Notes: generated from the letters alone by a model not told the origin. Positions 36,978 through 45,370 are shown, counted from the first letter of the stretch. The stretch is 64,000 nucleotides of DNA from Chitinophagales bacterium (GCA_020635995.1 JACJYS010000007.1:122280-186279); one strand, 5' to 3'. Numbers and translations are program-made.

Positions 36978-37982
36978 TTAATCAATATTTGATATTATTA
37001 TATCTGAACTGGTAGGAAAACTTGTTGTGTTTTGAAGATGCCAACTACCATTTTCAAAAACATAAATCTTGTTATCATCCATTAAAACAAATTTACCGTT
37101 AGAACTTATTACATTACCAGAACTTGGGAAACTTGTTGTGTTTTGAAGATACCAGATGCCATTTTCAAAAGCGTAAATCTTATTATCATCAATTAAAACA
37201 AATTTACCATTAGATCCTTTTACATCACTTGAACTTGGAAAACTTGTTGTATTTTGAAGATGCCAGGTGCCATTTTCAAAAGCATAAATCTTATTATCAT
37301 CAATTAAAACAAAATTTCCATTAGAACCTATTACATCACTTGAACTTGGAAAACTTGTTGTATTTTGAAGATACCAAGTACCATTTTCAAAAGCATAAAT
37401 TTTATTATCATCAATTAAAACAAAATTCCCATTAGAACCTATTACATCGCTTGAACTTGGGAAACTTGTTGTGTTTTGAAGATACCAAGTGCCATTTTCA
37501 AAAACATAAATCTTGTTGTCATCAATTAGAGCAAATCTACTATCTTTAAACTGACTAGTTCCAAGAGTATTATTTGAAGAGTTTGCCGTCTCTTCCGCAA
37601 ACAAAGCATAAGGCACACTCATCAATTGATTCACACCCACATTAGTGTAAGATGTTCCACCTGTTGGGTCAACTTCTACTTTTAAAAATTTAGAATTTGT
37701 TCCCCAATCAATGCCTGAAAATGTTCCAGATATTGGAGTTCCTTGTCCAATGTTTAAATTAAACAAGCCTTGTGCATTGGTTGTTTTAGTATGTGTTTCA
37801 GAATAAACAACTGTTCCCGTTGCTGAGTTGTCTAACACACTAACTTTAACACCAACTGTGCCATTAGCTACAGGTGTTCCTCCAGAATTAAATGCTACTG
37901 CTTGATAGCTTACACCTTGTGGCACTTGTGCAAAACATACAATTGTCAAAAGTGTGAATAGAAAAGTAAATATGTTTTTCAT
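36978..37982 (-). CDS. Exported protein with five tandem 37-residue repeats, cassette gene
   Basis: 334 residues. Signal peptide to about residue 18 (CFAQ), an N-terminal beta domain often seen in Bacteroidota surface proteins (QGVSYQAVAFN, NGTVGVKVSVLD, SVPYALFAEE, about residues 22-132), then five near-identical 37-residue repeats centred on IDDNKIYAFENGTWYLQNT (about 146-330). The DNA repeat period is 111 bp (37019 to about 37545). The repeats look like a beta-rich stalk or a propeller-like unit; copy number may vary by recombination. No function is assigned. It lies 4 bp after the T9SS gene of the same cassette. Confidence 0.8.
   Translation of the reverse strand: MKNIFTFLFTLLTIVCFAQVPQGVSYQAVAFNSGGTPVANGTVGVKVSVLDNSATGTVVYSETHTKTTNAQGLFNLNIGQGTPISGTFSGIDWGTNSKFLKVEVDPTGGTSYTNVGVNQLMSVPYALFAEETANSSNNTLGTSQFKDSRFALIDDNKIYVFENGTWYLQNTTSFPSSSDVIGSNGNFVLIDDNKIYAFENGTWYLQNTTSFPSSSDVIGSNGNFVLIDDNKIYAFENGTWHLQNTTSFPSSSDVKGSNGKFVLIDDNKIYAFENGIWYLQNTTSFPSSGNVISSNGKFVLMDDNKIYVFENGSWHLQNTTSFPTSSDIIISNID
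37005..37555 (-). repeat. Five tandem 111-bp repeats inside the coding sequence
   Basis: The same segment (for example CTTGTTGT on the + strand) recurs at 37021, 37132, 37243, 37354 and 37465 with 111-bp spacing. The frame is kept, so the repeats add 37 residues each. Confidence 0.85.
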
Positions 37983-37986
37983 GGTT

Positions 37987-38436
37987 TTATTTTTTAATGA
38001 TTTTAAATGATTGAATTTTTTGATTGTTGGTTTGAATTAGATACGTTCCTGTTTGCAAGGATGATAAATCTACTTGATTATTTATTACATTTTTATTTTC
38101 TACTAATCTTCCACTAAGGTCGTAAATAGAAATTGCATTAAACTTTTCGTTTTCTGTTTCAATAAAAACAGAATTTGATGTAGGATTAGGATAGGCAGTT
38201 ACATTTTCTAAAATGGTCAATTCGTTTAATCCAGTTACAAAAAATTCAATTCTTGAAACTGCTCCAATAGTCCCAGAACTTGCTTCATTTGGGTCAGAAA
38301 CTGGCAAAACAAAAATTTCTCCAACGGTATAAATTAGGTTGTTAGATGAAACTGCTCCATTATTAATGGAATAAAGGTCTTGGCAATAAGCATAACTTAG
38401 TCCAAGACTTAAAGTGAGTAAAATGGTTTTTTTCAT
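37987..38436 (-). CDS. Small T9SS-exported protein with sorting domain, cassette gene
   Basis: 149 residues. Signal peptide to about residue 18 (AYCQ), a short body, and a type A sorting domain from about residue 78 (VTAYPNPTSNSVFIE) ending SFKIIKK. The first gene of a two-gene cassette whose end boxes GTTGTGCGT and ACGCACAAC match. It would carry a small domain (IYTVGEIFVLPVSD) to the surface; with the repeat protein it may form a surface structure. Confidence 0.8.
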   Translation of the reverse strand: MKKTILLTLSLGLSYAYCQDLYSINNGAVSSNNLIYTVGEIFVLPVSDPNEASSGTIGAVSRIEFFVTGLNELTILENVTAYPNPTSNSVFIETENEKFNAISIYDLSGRLVENKNVINNQVDLSSLQTGTYLIQTNNQKIQSFKIIKK

Positions 38437-38479
38437 AATGTTATTTTAAATGTTTTCAAAATTTCTCTTTGTTTAGCTG

Positions 38480-38607
38480 ACGCACAACGGGAGTTTGTGC
38501 ATTAACCCACAAAACTCGGGCTTTTCAAATGTAAATATAAAATATATTTTTGAAAATTGAGGTGTTTTTTAGCGGAAATGTGAGGAGTGGATTTTGTTGT
38601 GTGAGGC
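38480..38607 (-). repeat. attC-like site 2b
   Basis: Boxes ACGCACAAC (38480-38488) and GTTGTGTGAGGC (38596-38607). Interior nearly the same as the site at 35240. It borders the IS remnant directly. Confidence 0.75.
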
Positions 38608-38778
38608 TTTGGGAATGTTTCCTTCTGTATTAAGCGTATGGTTGGTAAAGCCGAGTGCTTTAACATCAAGCGTATCTACAAAGGCATCTACTACTCGGGC
38701 AAAGCTATCGGGTGCTACCATTTGGTCTAAGCAGGTAACCTCCAACTGAAATCTGTCTTGTTTTTGTCGGTATTGCAT
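38608..38778 (-). pseudogene. N-terminal remnant of an IS1182-like transposase
   Basis: About 50 residues from ATG 38778: the DQMVAPDSFARVVDAFVDTLD segment and ALGFTNHTLNTEG match the conserved start of IS1182-family transposases (DDE). The frame is cut at the attC-like box near 38607 and no catalytic DDE region follows. So an IS copy was truncated by the cassette junction, or a fragment was captured. The right end toward 38860 shows no gene. Confidence 0.7.
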
Positions 38779-38860
38779 ACCTTAAAGATAATATACTTAT
38801 AACCCAAGCTATATTTTTCTTGTAAACTTGTCCACAATACGGTGTGTAGGTTATTGCACA

Positions 38861-38929
38861 GTCTGACGTTTGGTATATGAAGCGTAGCATCCCAAAGGGT
38901 GCTATGATTTCGTATACAGTGTTATGTGT
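38861..38929 (-). repeat. attC-like site 4 (short)
   Basis: Boxes GTCTGAC (38861-38867) and GTTATGTGT (38921-38929); stem TATATGAAGCGTAGCA with TGCTATGATTTCGTATA. At 69 bp this is among the shortest sites. The left box does not match the neighbouring cassette end (GCCTCACACAAC), as expected if the cassette to its left was damaged by the IS. Confidence 0.7.
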
Positions 38930-38939
38930 TTTTTTTATT

Positions 38940-39485
38940 TTATAAGTGAGCATAAACCATATCAATTTTACATCCAATTCTATTCTCAAATTCATCAAGA
39001 AACTCTTTTTTGAATTCAACCCAATTCCAAAAAACAAAGCCTAAGTCACTAAATCCCCAAACTGGATCGAATCTGTAACTATGTATTTCATTCGAGTGCT
39101 CACATTTTGGACAAGTGAGATTATTGCTCTCTTTTGAAGCCCATTCGTTAAAGAAATCCCAATCTTCTTCTGCAATATTTTTATTACAATCTGGGCATAA
39201 CAATTCGTCAATACCATTTTCCATAGCAGTAAATATTTGTCTTTCAAATTCTACTTCCAATCCATTGGCAGAAAGATCAAATGGCAAATAATCTGGTTCA
39301 GTTACAATTTTTTTTGCTCCATCTGAAATTGCATATCCAAAGTCATCAAGTCCAAGAACACAATTTGATTTACTTGGTTTTATCGCATCAATTTCTATTA
39401 GCCAATCAATTGTCTTATTAGCTATTTCTTCTTTGTTCTTGAATTCCGATATTCTCGGAACTAAACTTATGCTAACTGTTCCCAT
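38940..39485 (-). CDS. Zinc-ribbon-like protein, cassette gene
   Basis: 181 residues, unrecognised. Two CxxC pairs (LLCPDCNK near residue 96 and LTCPKCEH near residue 124) about 28 residues apart look like a zinc ribbon. The N-terminus (GTVSISLVPRI) and C-terminus (FWNWVEFKKEFLDEFENRIG) are alpha/beta-like and acidic. A cytosolic protein of unknown role; the spacing of the cysteines is compatible with nucleic-acid or protein binding. The cassette end boxes GTTATGTGT and ACACATAAC match exactly; the start is 11 bp from the right box. Confidence 0.65.
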   Translation of the reverse strand: MGTVSISLVPRISEFKNKEEIANKTIDWLIEIDAIKPSKSNCVLGLDDFGYAISDGAKKIVTEPDYLPFDLSANGLEVEFERQIFTAMENGIDELLCPDCNKNIAEEDWDFFNEWASKESNNLTCPKCEHSNEIHSYRFDPVWGFSDLGFVFWNWVEFKKEFLDEFENRIGCKIDMVYAHL

Positions 39486-39496
39486 TTTTATTAATT

Positions 39497-39632
39497 ACAC
39501 ATAACGTTTTGCAGCTTGGCGAAGTGGTGGATTTAGAAGCACAAATGTTCCAATTTGCACAAATGTTTATTAGAAATCCGAATATTTAATTTACCACTGA
39601 ACCCGCCATTTTGCCAAACTGCTGTTAGCGGT
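39497..39632 (-). repeat. attC-like site 5
   Basis: Boxes ACACATAAC (39497-39505) and GTTAGCGGT (39624-39632). Inner stem GCAGCTTGGCGAAGTGG with CCATTTTGCCAAACTGC; the conserved ATTTAGAAGCAC motif follows. Confidence 0.8.
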
Positions 39633-39639
39633 TCGTGCT

Positions 39640-40374
39640 TTATTTTTCTAATGTTTCGAGCAACTCAATTATTTTGTCTGCTTTTTCTAAATAAGATTGT
39701 TTTTCATGTCTGCTTAATTCATAACCTTCATGTAAAATCTTATTTCGAACTGCTAAAAGTTCTCTCATTTCAATATACAATCTATCACTTTTTAGTTCCA
39801 TTGAGAGAAATTTCAAAATGTCATTTATAGATTTTGATTCGTTAGAAGAATAACCTTTCTGTCTCATTAAATTGCTTCCGAGTTTTTCAATTATTTGCCA
39901 ACGCTTAATAATGTCAAAATCACTCTCATAATTTCTAAATTCAGGCTCTCGTTCTAATTGTTTTTCTTCATACCTTCTTGAGAGGAGTTGCGTATATGCA
40001 AACCCAATGAAAATTACAACAATACCCGAAAACGCAATCACTAATCCAAGGTTTTTTTCATGAGCGAAGTCTTGATTTTGATACATATAAACAACTATTC
40101 CAACAAGTGAATACAAAGCACCCGTTAATGAAAACATGGTCATCAGTCGTTTGCGTTTATAGTCCGCTTTTTCTTTTTCTATTTTAGCTTTAAATAAACT
40201 GTCTTTGGCTTCTAAAATATCACGTAGAGATATTTCTTTGTCAGCAGTTTGACCTTTTTGCGCAATGGAAGTTGCCTTTTTTATTAATAACTCATGCAGT
40301 TCCTGCATTGTGTCATTTAAAGCTTCTTGTGCTGACGGTGTCAGTTTATCATTATATAAATCGTTCTTAGCCAT
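39640..40374 (-). CDS. Membrane protein with C-terminal HEPN-like motif, cassette gene
   Basis: 244 residues. A long N-terminal helical/coiled-coil region (about 10-75), two transmembrane helices (about 80-98 and 109-128), then a helical cytoplasmic tail (about 140-244) with LLAVRNKILHEGY: R210-N-K-I-L-H215 fits the R-x4-H motif of HEPN RNases. The other membrane protein of the cassette overlaps it by 8 bp upstream. The pair looks like a membrane-tethered toxin or sensor, for example an abortive-infection module; this is inference from motif and topology. Confidence 0.6.
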   Translation of the reverse strand: MAKNDLYNDKLTPSAQEALNDTMQELHELLIKKATSIAQKGQTADKEISLRDILEAKDSLFKAKIEKEKADYKRKRLMTMFSLTGALYSLVGIVVYMYQNQDFAHEKNLGLVIAFSGIVVIFIGFAYTQLLSRRYEEKQLEREPEFRNYESDFDIIKRWQIIEKLGSNLMRQKGYSSNESKSINDILKFLSMELKSDRLYIEMRELLAVRNKILHEGYELSRHEKQSYLEKADKIIELLETLEK

Positions 40375-40765
40375 TTTGTTCCGAATTGAAAGTTAAATAA
40401 ACAGTAGTAGCGACTGCAACAAATAATGTTACAATGAACCAAATTACATGACTTGTTTCTTTGAATTTCTCAACGTCTAAAAGACTACCAGCAACCAAAG
40501 AAGAAATAAATGCTATAATTTGAATTAATTTAACCCACCACTTTTTCTTTGTTTTAATAGGAAAACGTTTTGAGTATGTCGCGGCTTCACTAATTATAGC
40601 TGCCGTAATTTCAGTATTTGTTCCATCATTTCTACTTGCCTCAATTCTTGAGGCTTCATCAATAATGTCTTCTGTCCATTGTTTACAATGTCGAGTTAGT
40701 TCAGACCTTCCGTTAGGATTTAAGTCAGATACTTTTTCGTCTGGTATGTCAAATTCAATTCTCAT
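40367..40765 (-). CDS. Small membrane protein partner, cassette gene
   Basis: 132 residues with two transmembrane helices (about 82-98 and 105-125) and an N-terminal soluble part of about 75 residues with Glu/Arg-rich helices. I do not recognise a family. It is the first gene of a two-gene cassette and overlaps the HEPN-like gene by 8 bp, so the two are likely translated together. The cassette ends GTTAGCGGT and ACCGCTAAC match. Its start lies 43 bp from the right box. Confidence 0.65.
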   Translation of the reverse strand: MRIEFDIPDEKVSDLNPNGRSELTRHCKQWTEDIIDEASRIEASRNDGTNTEITAAIISEAATYSKRFPIKTKKKWWVKLIQIIAFISSLVAGSLLDVEKFKETSHVIWFIVTLFVAVATTVYLTFNSEQNG

Positions 40766-40808
40766 GAATATTGTTTTCGTTTATATGTCGGTGTCATCTC
40801 ATAGCATG

Positions 40809-40859
40809 ACCGCTAACAATTGTATATCAACAAGAAACTTGTTGATATATTTCTTATGT
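40809..40859 (-). repeat. attC-like site 6, right edge of array 1
   Basis: Left box ACCGCTAAC (40809-40817), a 12-bp perfect stem TATATCAACAAG/CTTGTTGATATA with AAA loop, then a 3-base gap and CTTATGT (40853-40859). The last box has C in place of the crossover G of GTTATGT. This is the shortest site and the probable dead end of array 1. Confidence 0.6.
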
Positions 40860-40984
40860 ACGGAGTGCAAGATATATTATTTATTTCTTATTTCCAAGTT
40901 TATTGGCTAAAAAAAACTTAATAAATTAGGTATGTTTTCTATTATGGTTTTTTTAGTCATATACCAATGGTTTATTCAAAATAG

Positions 40985-42655
40985 CTATTCCTTTTTAGTA
41001 ATAATTGTAGTATTTGGTAGTGCTTTTTGTAGTTCAATTACGGCATTTTCAGTAAAATAACAATCGCTTATGTTTAAGTCCTTTAAATTTTTTAATTTCC
41101 CTAAGATAGAAGCGGTGGCATCACTTTGTAAATTGTAATTAAAAGATAAATCTAACTGTTCTAATTTATTTAGCTTAGAAAATGAAGTAGGTAACGATTT
41201 TATTTCATTGGCTTTTAAGTGAAGTTCTTTTAAAACTGTAAGCTGACCTATTTCAGTAGGTAAAGTAGCCAATAAATTATCCTCTATTTGCAAAACACTT
41301 AGCTTCTTGCAGTTGGATATACTTTCAGGCAGTATTTCTACCACATTATCGTTAATAGATAGTTCTTCAAGTTGCGTAAGTTGCCCTATACTTTGAGGAA
41401 GCGTTTTAATTTTAAGCTTATAATTCACAAAGAAATCGCCATCAAGATTTAAGTATTTCAATGATTTTAAATTGCTTATATCTTCAGGTATATTTACCAC
41501 ATGATTAATAGCCAAATTTAAGTACTGTAGCTTAGTCATGTTTAAAACTTCTTTAGGAAATTTTTCCAACTTATTCCAGCTTAAATCTAAATAAGTAAGA
41601 TTACTTAATTTATTAAAACTACCGGGTAAAGTAGTTATTTTATTTCCTCTTAAATAAAGGCTGTCTAAATTGCTTAGTTTACTAAAACTACTGGGAAGCG
41701 TAGTTAGAGCATTGGTGTACATATATTGTTGCTCATTATCAACTATTAGCACTTTTAGTTGTTGTAAATTTCCTATTTCTTCGGGTAGAGCCGTTAGTTG
41801 GTTGCCTCTTAAATTTAGACGTGTTAATCCACTAATTTTTCCTATTCCTAAAGGTAATGTAGTCCATTTGTTAAAACTTAAATCTAAGTTTTTTAAGCCT
41901 TTTACATTAGCTAAAGCTGCACCTATATTTTCAATATTTAAGTAAGGATTAGAGTTAATTCCAAAATTTTCAATACTTAAATTACTGCCAATATTTTCCA
42001 ATAAATTGCCGTTTAGTTCTAAAGTTTGCAGTTTTAAATCAGAACCCATAGTTCTTATATTGCAATAGTTGGCTTTTAGTATTTTAAGCTGAGGCATTTG
42101 TTTAATTAACGGAAACAAAAATTCTTCATTAAGTATAGCATCGTTAGAAACATCTAAAGTGTGCAGTTTTTGCAATGCTTTTAGTGTTTCCGGTAGCCGT
42201 ACTATTTTATTGCCTTTTAAATTAAGTATTTCAAGTCCTTTTAGTTTACTAATATTTTCGGGCAGGCTAAATAAATCGCAATTAATAAAAGCCACTGATT
42301 TTAAATTGGGCAATGCTTCTAATTGTGTAATAATATTTTCAGCATCCAACTGTTTGCACATATTAAACTCTATGTTTTCAATAGCATTTAGCTGGTTTAT
42401 ATGCTTAGGTAGCGTTTTTAAACTACTGTTTTTAATGCTCAAAGTTTTGTCTTGGTTTTTGTTGCTAATTTTTTCGTTTAAAGTTTCAAACAAGTCGTAG
42501 AGTTTTATAGAATCTTGTTCAAGTTTATATTTTTTTAAACCTACGGCATAAAGTGAGTCAAAAAGTCTATCTACATTGTCGTAATTTTCTATTTCTTTTT
42601 GGGCAAAAGTGCTACTAAAAACTAATAGCGTTACTATTGATAATAAATATTTCAT
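40985..42655 (-). CDS. Exported leucine-rich-repeat protein
   Basis: 556 residues. Signal peptide (SSTFAQ near residue 18), then about 20 leucine-rich repeats of the bacterial LxxLxLxxNxLxxLPxxI type (for example YLDLSWNKLEKFPKEV) from about residue 80 to 545, with a few imperfect repeats. A surface or periplasmic binding protein; no catalytic domain is seen. It lies in the core block between the two cassette arrays and has no attC-like site in front of its start, so I do not count it as a cassette. Its end overlaps a fragment of the dispersed repeat at about 40960-40990. Confidence 0.85.
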   Translation of the reverse strand: MKYLLSIVTLLVFSSTFAQKEIENYDNVDRLFDSLYAVGLKKYKLEQDSIKLYDLFETLNEKISNKNQDKTLSIKNSSLKTLPKHINQLNAIENIEFNMCKQLDAENIITQLEALPNLKSVAFINCDLFSLPENISKLKGLEILNLKGNKIVRLPETLKALQKLHTLDVSNDAILNEEFLFPLIKQMPQLKILKANYCNIRTMGSDLKLQTLELNGNLLENIGSNLSIENFGINSNPYLNIENIGAALANVKGLKNLDLSFNKWTTLPLGIGKISGLTRLNLRGNQLTALPEEIGNLQQLKVLIVDNEQQYMYTNALTTLPSSFSKLSNLDSLYLRGNKITTLPGSFNKLSNLTYLDLSWNKLEKFPKEVLNMTKLQYLNLAINHVVNIPEDISNLKSLKYLNLDGDFFVNYKLKIKTLPQSIGQLTQLEELSINDNVVEILPESISNCKKLSVLQIEDNLLATLPTEIGQLTVLKELHLKANEIKSLPTSFSKLNKLEQLDLSFNYNLQSDATASILGKLKNLKDLNISDCYFTENAVIELQKALPNTTIITKKE

Positions 42656-42756
42656 TAAGTTAATTTGTTTAACATCAACAAAAATAAACTATTTTTTATT
42701 GAGGAATATTTTTTAAGCAGAATGTTTTTAACATTTCTTTGTTTCAAAATTAATTT

Positions 42757-42764
42757 TACCTTTG
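42757..42764 (+). promoter_or_regulatory. -7 box of the thiamine receptor
   Basis: TACCTTTG, matching TAnnTTTG, immediately upstream of the TPP riboswitch. Confidence 0.65.
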
Positions 42765-42769
42765 TGTCG

Positions 42770-42850
42770 CTTTCTAGGGGTTTCTGTTTTTTACAGAATG
42801 AGAATTACCCTTTGAACCTGATAAAGTTTATACTTGCGTAGGGAAGAAAG
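42770..42850 (+). ncRNA. TPP riboswitch (THI element)
   Basis: Shows the thi-box hallmarks: GGGG in the first stem (42777-42780), GAGAA turn, ACCCTTTGAACCTGAT (42807-42822) and GCGTAGGGAAG toward the end. The outer stem CTTTC (42770-42774) with GAAAG (42846-42850) closes it. It binds thiamine pyrophosphate and lowers expression of the following gene. Confidence 0.93.
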
Positions 42851-42851
42851 G

Positions 42852-42872
42852 AAAATGGGTGTTTGCCCTTTT
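42852..42872 (+). terminator. Probable expression-platform hairpin of the TPP riboswitch
   Basis: AAAATGGG-(tgtttg)-CCCTTTT, 33 bp before the receptor start; could terminate transcription when TPP is bound. Confidence 0.5.
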
Positions 42873-42904
42873 GAAAGCATTTTTAATAATTAAAATTTTA
42901 TGTT

Positions 42905-45277
42905 ATGAAAAAATGCTTTACACTTAGTTTTTTTACCTTTATTTTATTAGTTAACGCAGTAGCTCAAGTGCAGTTGAGTGGAAAAATTGTTGATGTTAAT
43001 ACCAAAAAAGCACTATCAAATAGTACTATTTACATTGATACTGAAAAAACGCCTACTTTTTCTTTAAATGACGGTTCTTTTAAGTTGGAATTAGAAAGTG
43101 GAGAACACACCATTACCATAAATAAAAAGGATTATGACCCACTTACTCAAAAAATAAGCATAAATAATGATGCTGTTATTTTGTTTGAAATGTATCCCGA
43201 AGGTACAAGCCCCGAAGATGAAAGTATATACAAATCATTGTTTACAGATGAAGTAATAGTAAAAGCGGTAAGAGCTAAAAAAGATGAACCAATTGTAAAT
43301 ACAAAAATTGACAAAGAAGAAATAGCTAAAGAAAATTTTGGTAAAGATTTGCCTTATCTTCTTGAAAAACAACCAAGTGTAGTAGTTGCCAGCGATGCCG
43401 GAAATGGCGTAGGCTACACAACAATGAGAATAAGAGGTACCGATATGTCGCGTATCAATTTTACGGTAAATGGTATTCCGTATAATGATGGCGAATCGCA
43501 AGGCGTTTTTTTAGTAGATATGCCTGATATTGCTTCTTCATTAAATGATATTCAAATACAAAGAGGTGTGGGCACCAGTACCAATGGTGCTTCGGCTTTT
43601 GGTGCATCGGTAAACTTAAATACGAATACTAAAAATGAAAAAGCTTATGCCGAAGTTAATAATGCAGTGGGTTCTTTTGGAACAGTAAAAAATACATTGA
43701 AATTAGGAACAGGATTAATCAACAAACATTTTACTTTTGACGGTAGAGCTTCTCATTTAATGAGTAATGGATATATAGATAGAGCCAGCACAAAACTGTG
43801 GAGTTATTATTTAAGCGGTGCTTATTATGGCAAAAGTACCATTATCCGTTTTAACCATTTTAGCGGGAAAGAACGCACTTATCAAGCTTGGAATGGTGTA
43901 GATAGTGCTACTTTGGCAACCAATAGAACTTTTAATATTAGTGGTACAGATTGGGGCTACAAAACTGAGCCTTACAAAGATGAAGTAGATGATTATAAGC
44001 AAGACCACTATCAGTTGTTTTTCTCGCAGCAGTTTAAAACCAATTGGACAGCTAATATTGCCTTATTTTATACCAAAGGCAAAGGATATTTTGAGCAGTA
44101 TAAAGTACAATCAAGTTTGGCTGACTATAATTTAGCCGATGTAATAATAGGAAACGATACTATAAGTGAAACAGATTTAGTACGAAGAAGATGGCTGGAT
44201 AATTATTTTTGGGGAACTACATTTTCTTTAAATTATACCAAAATTAAAAAATTGGATTTCACTTTTGGCGGTGCGTGGAATCAGTACGATGGCGACCATT
44301 ATGGCGAAATAATATGGGCTCAATATGCCGGCAATGGCGATATTTATCACAAATATTATGATAACAATGGACTAAAAACCGACTTTAATATATATGCTAA
44401 AGCAAGTTATTTTATTACTAAAAAACTATTGGCTTTTGCAGATTTACAGTATAGAAATGTTGCTTATAATGTTTCCGGAATAGACAATGACCAAAGGTAT
44501 TTATTTGAAGATGTAGATTATCATTTTTTTAATCCTAAATTTGGATTGAGCTATTTTATAAATTCTAAGCATACGGTTTTTGCATCTTTTGCTATGGCAA
44601 GCAGAGAACCTACAAGAAACGATTTTATAGATAACATACAGCAACCCAAGGCAGAAACGCTTTACGACCTTGAAGCAGGATACAAATACAAAAGTAAAAA
44701 CCTATATTTTAATGCCAATTATTATTATATGCACTATAAAAACCAACTGGTGCTTACGGGAGAATTAAATGACGTGGGTAATACGGTGCGTGCCAATGTA
44801 GATAAAAGTTTTAGAACAGGAATAGAATTAGTGGGTGGAGTAAATATAATGAAATATGCCAGCTTAGATGCTAATGTAACCTGGAGTGTAAATGAAATAA
44901 AATCTTTTACAGACGAAAATGCTGTAGTGCACGATAAAACAAAAATTTCTTATTCGCCACAATGGATAGGAGGTGTTAATTTAGAAATATTTCCTGCAAA
45001 AGATTTTACCATAGGCTTTTACAATAAAATGGTAGGTAAGCAATTTTTAGATAATACTACTAACAATCGTTTGAGTTTAAAAAGATACTATCGTTCAGAT
45101 TTTGGACTGCAATACACCGTACATACTAAACCCGTAAAAGACATTAGTTTTTTATTTAGGCTAAATAATTTTACCAACAGAAAAATAGTAAGCAATGGAT
45201 ATGTTTATTATGGTACGCCATACTATTTTCCGCAAGCTACCATAAACTTTATGTTTGGTTTAAATTTGAAGTTTTAG
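42905..45277 (+). CDS. TonB-dependent receptor, probably for thiamine or its precursor
   Basis: 790 residues. Signal peptide to about residue 19 (NAVAQ), carboxypeptidase-regulatory-like domain (about 22-95), plug (about 115-230) with IQIQRGVGTSTNG, then a beta-barrel ending GLNLKF. The TPP riboswitch in its leader strongly suggests that it takes up thiamine, a thiamine phosphate or pyrimidine precursor; this is context evidence, not shown by the protein itself. No thi or PnuT-type transporter is in the window. It stands alone. Confidence 0.92.
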   Translation: MKKCFTLSFFTFILLVNAVAQVQLSGKIVDVNTKKALSNSTIYIDTEKTPTFSLNDGSFKLELESGEHTITINKKDYDPLTQKISINNDAVILFEMYPEGTSPEDESIYKSLFTDEVIVKAVRAKKDEPIVNTKIDKEEIAKENFGKDLPYLLEKQPSVVVASDAGNGVGYTTMRIRGTDMSRINFTVNGIPYNDGESQGVFLVDMPDIASSLNDIQIQRGVGTSTNGASAFGASVNLNTNTKNEKAYAEVNNAVGSFGTVKNTLKLGTGLINKHFTFDGRASHLMSNGYIDRASTKLWSYYLSGAYYGKSTIIRFNHFSGKERTYQAWNGVDSATLATNRTFNISGTDWGYKTEPYKDEVDDYKQDHYQLFFSQQFKTNWTANIALFYTKGKGYFEQYKVQSSLADYNLADVIIGNDTISETDLVRRRWLDNYFWGTTFSLNYTKIKKLDFTFGGAWNQYDGDHYGEIIWAQYAGNGDIYHKYYDNNGLKTDFNIYAKASYFITKKLLAFADLQYRNVAYNVSGIDNDQRYLFEDVDYHFFNPKFGLSYFINSKHTVFASFAMASREPTRNDFIDNIQQPKAETLYDLEAGYKYKSKNLYFNANYYYMHYKNQLVLTGELNDVGNTVRANVDKSFRTGIELVGGVNIMKYASLDANVTWSVNEIKSFTDENAVVHDKTKISYSPQWIGGVNLEIFPAKDFTIGFYNKMVGKQFLDNTTNNRLSLKRYYRSDFGLQYTVHTKPVKDISFLFRLNNFTNRKIVSNGYVYYGTPYYFPQATINFMFGLNLKF

Positions 45278-45340
45278 GTTTTTCTGCAAAAGAGTTGTCA
45301 ATAATAATTAAATCTAATCTAAAAAGAAATGACTAATTAT

Positions 45341-45348
45341 TACCTTTG
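45341..45348 (+). promoter_or_regulatory. -7 box of the ACP/ketosynthase operon
   Basis: TACCTTTG, matching TAnnTTTG, 22 bp before the TTG start of the acyl carrier protein gene. No clear -33 box at the ideal spacing. Confidence 0.55.
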
Positions 45349-45370
45349 TCCCTCACTAAAAACTTAAATT

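Larger units (their letters stand above)
34772..40859. mobile_element. Integron-type cassette array 1
   Basis: Run of about seven cassettes on the - strand separated by attC-like sites at 34772, 35240, 35399, 36830, 38480, 38861, 39497 and 40809. Five cassettes have exactly matched inverted end boxes: GTTGTAAGC/GCTTACAAC, GTTGTAGGC/GCCTACAAC, GTTGTGCGT/ACGCACAAC, GTTATGTGT/ACACATAAC and GTTAGCGGT/ACCGCTAAC. The IS-remnant segment (38607-38860) and a 30-bp empty interval (35369-35398) lack a matched pair. No integrase gene is present. Confidence 0.85.

Noticed and set aside
37005..37555. CRISPR array candidate (regular 111-bp repeats)
   Set aside because: The repeats are contiguous, without unique spacers, and encode 37-residue units in frame of a signal-peptide protein.
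40985..42655. LRR gene as a cassette of array 1
   Set aside because: There is no attC-like box upstream of its start, and the site at its 3' side has a changed crossover base.
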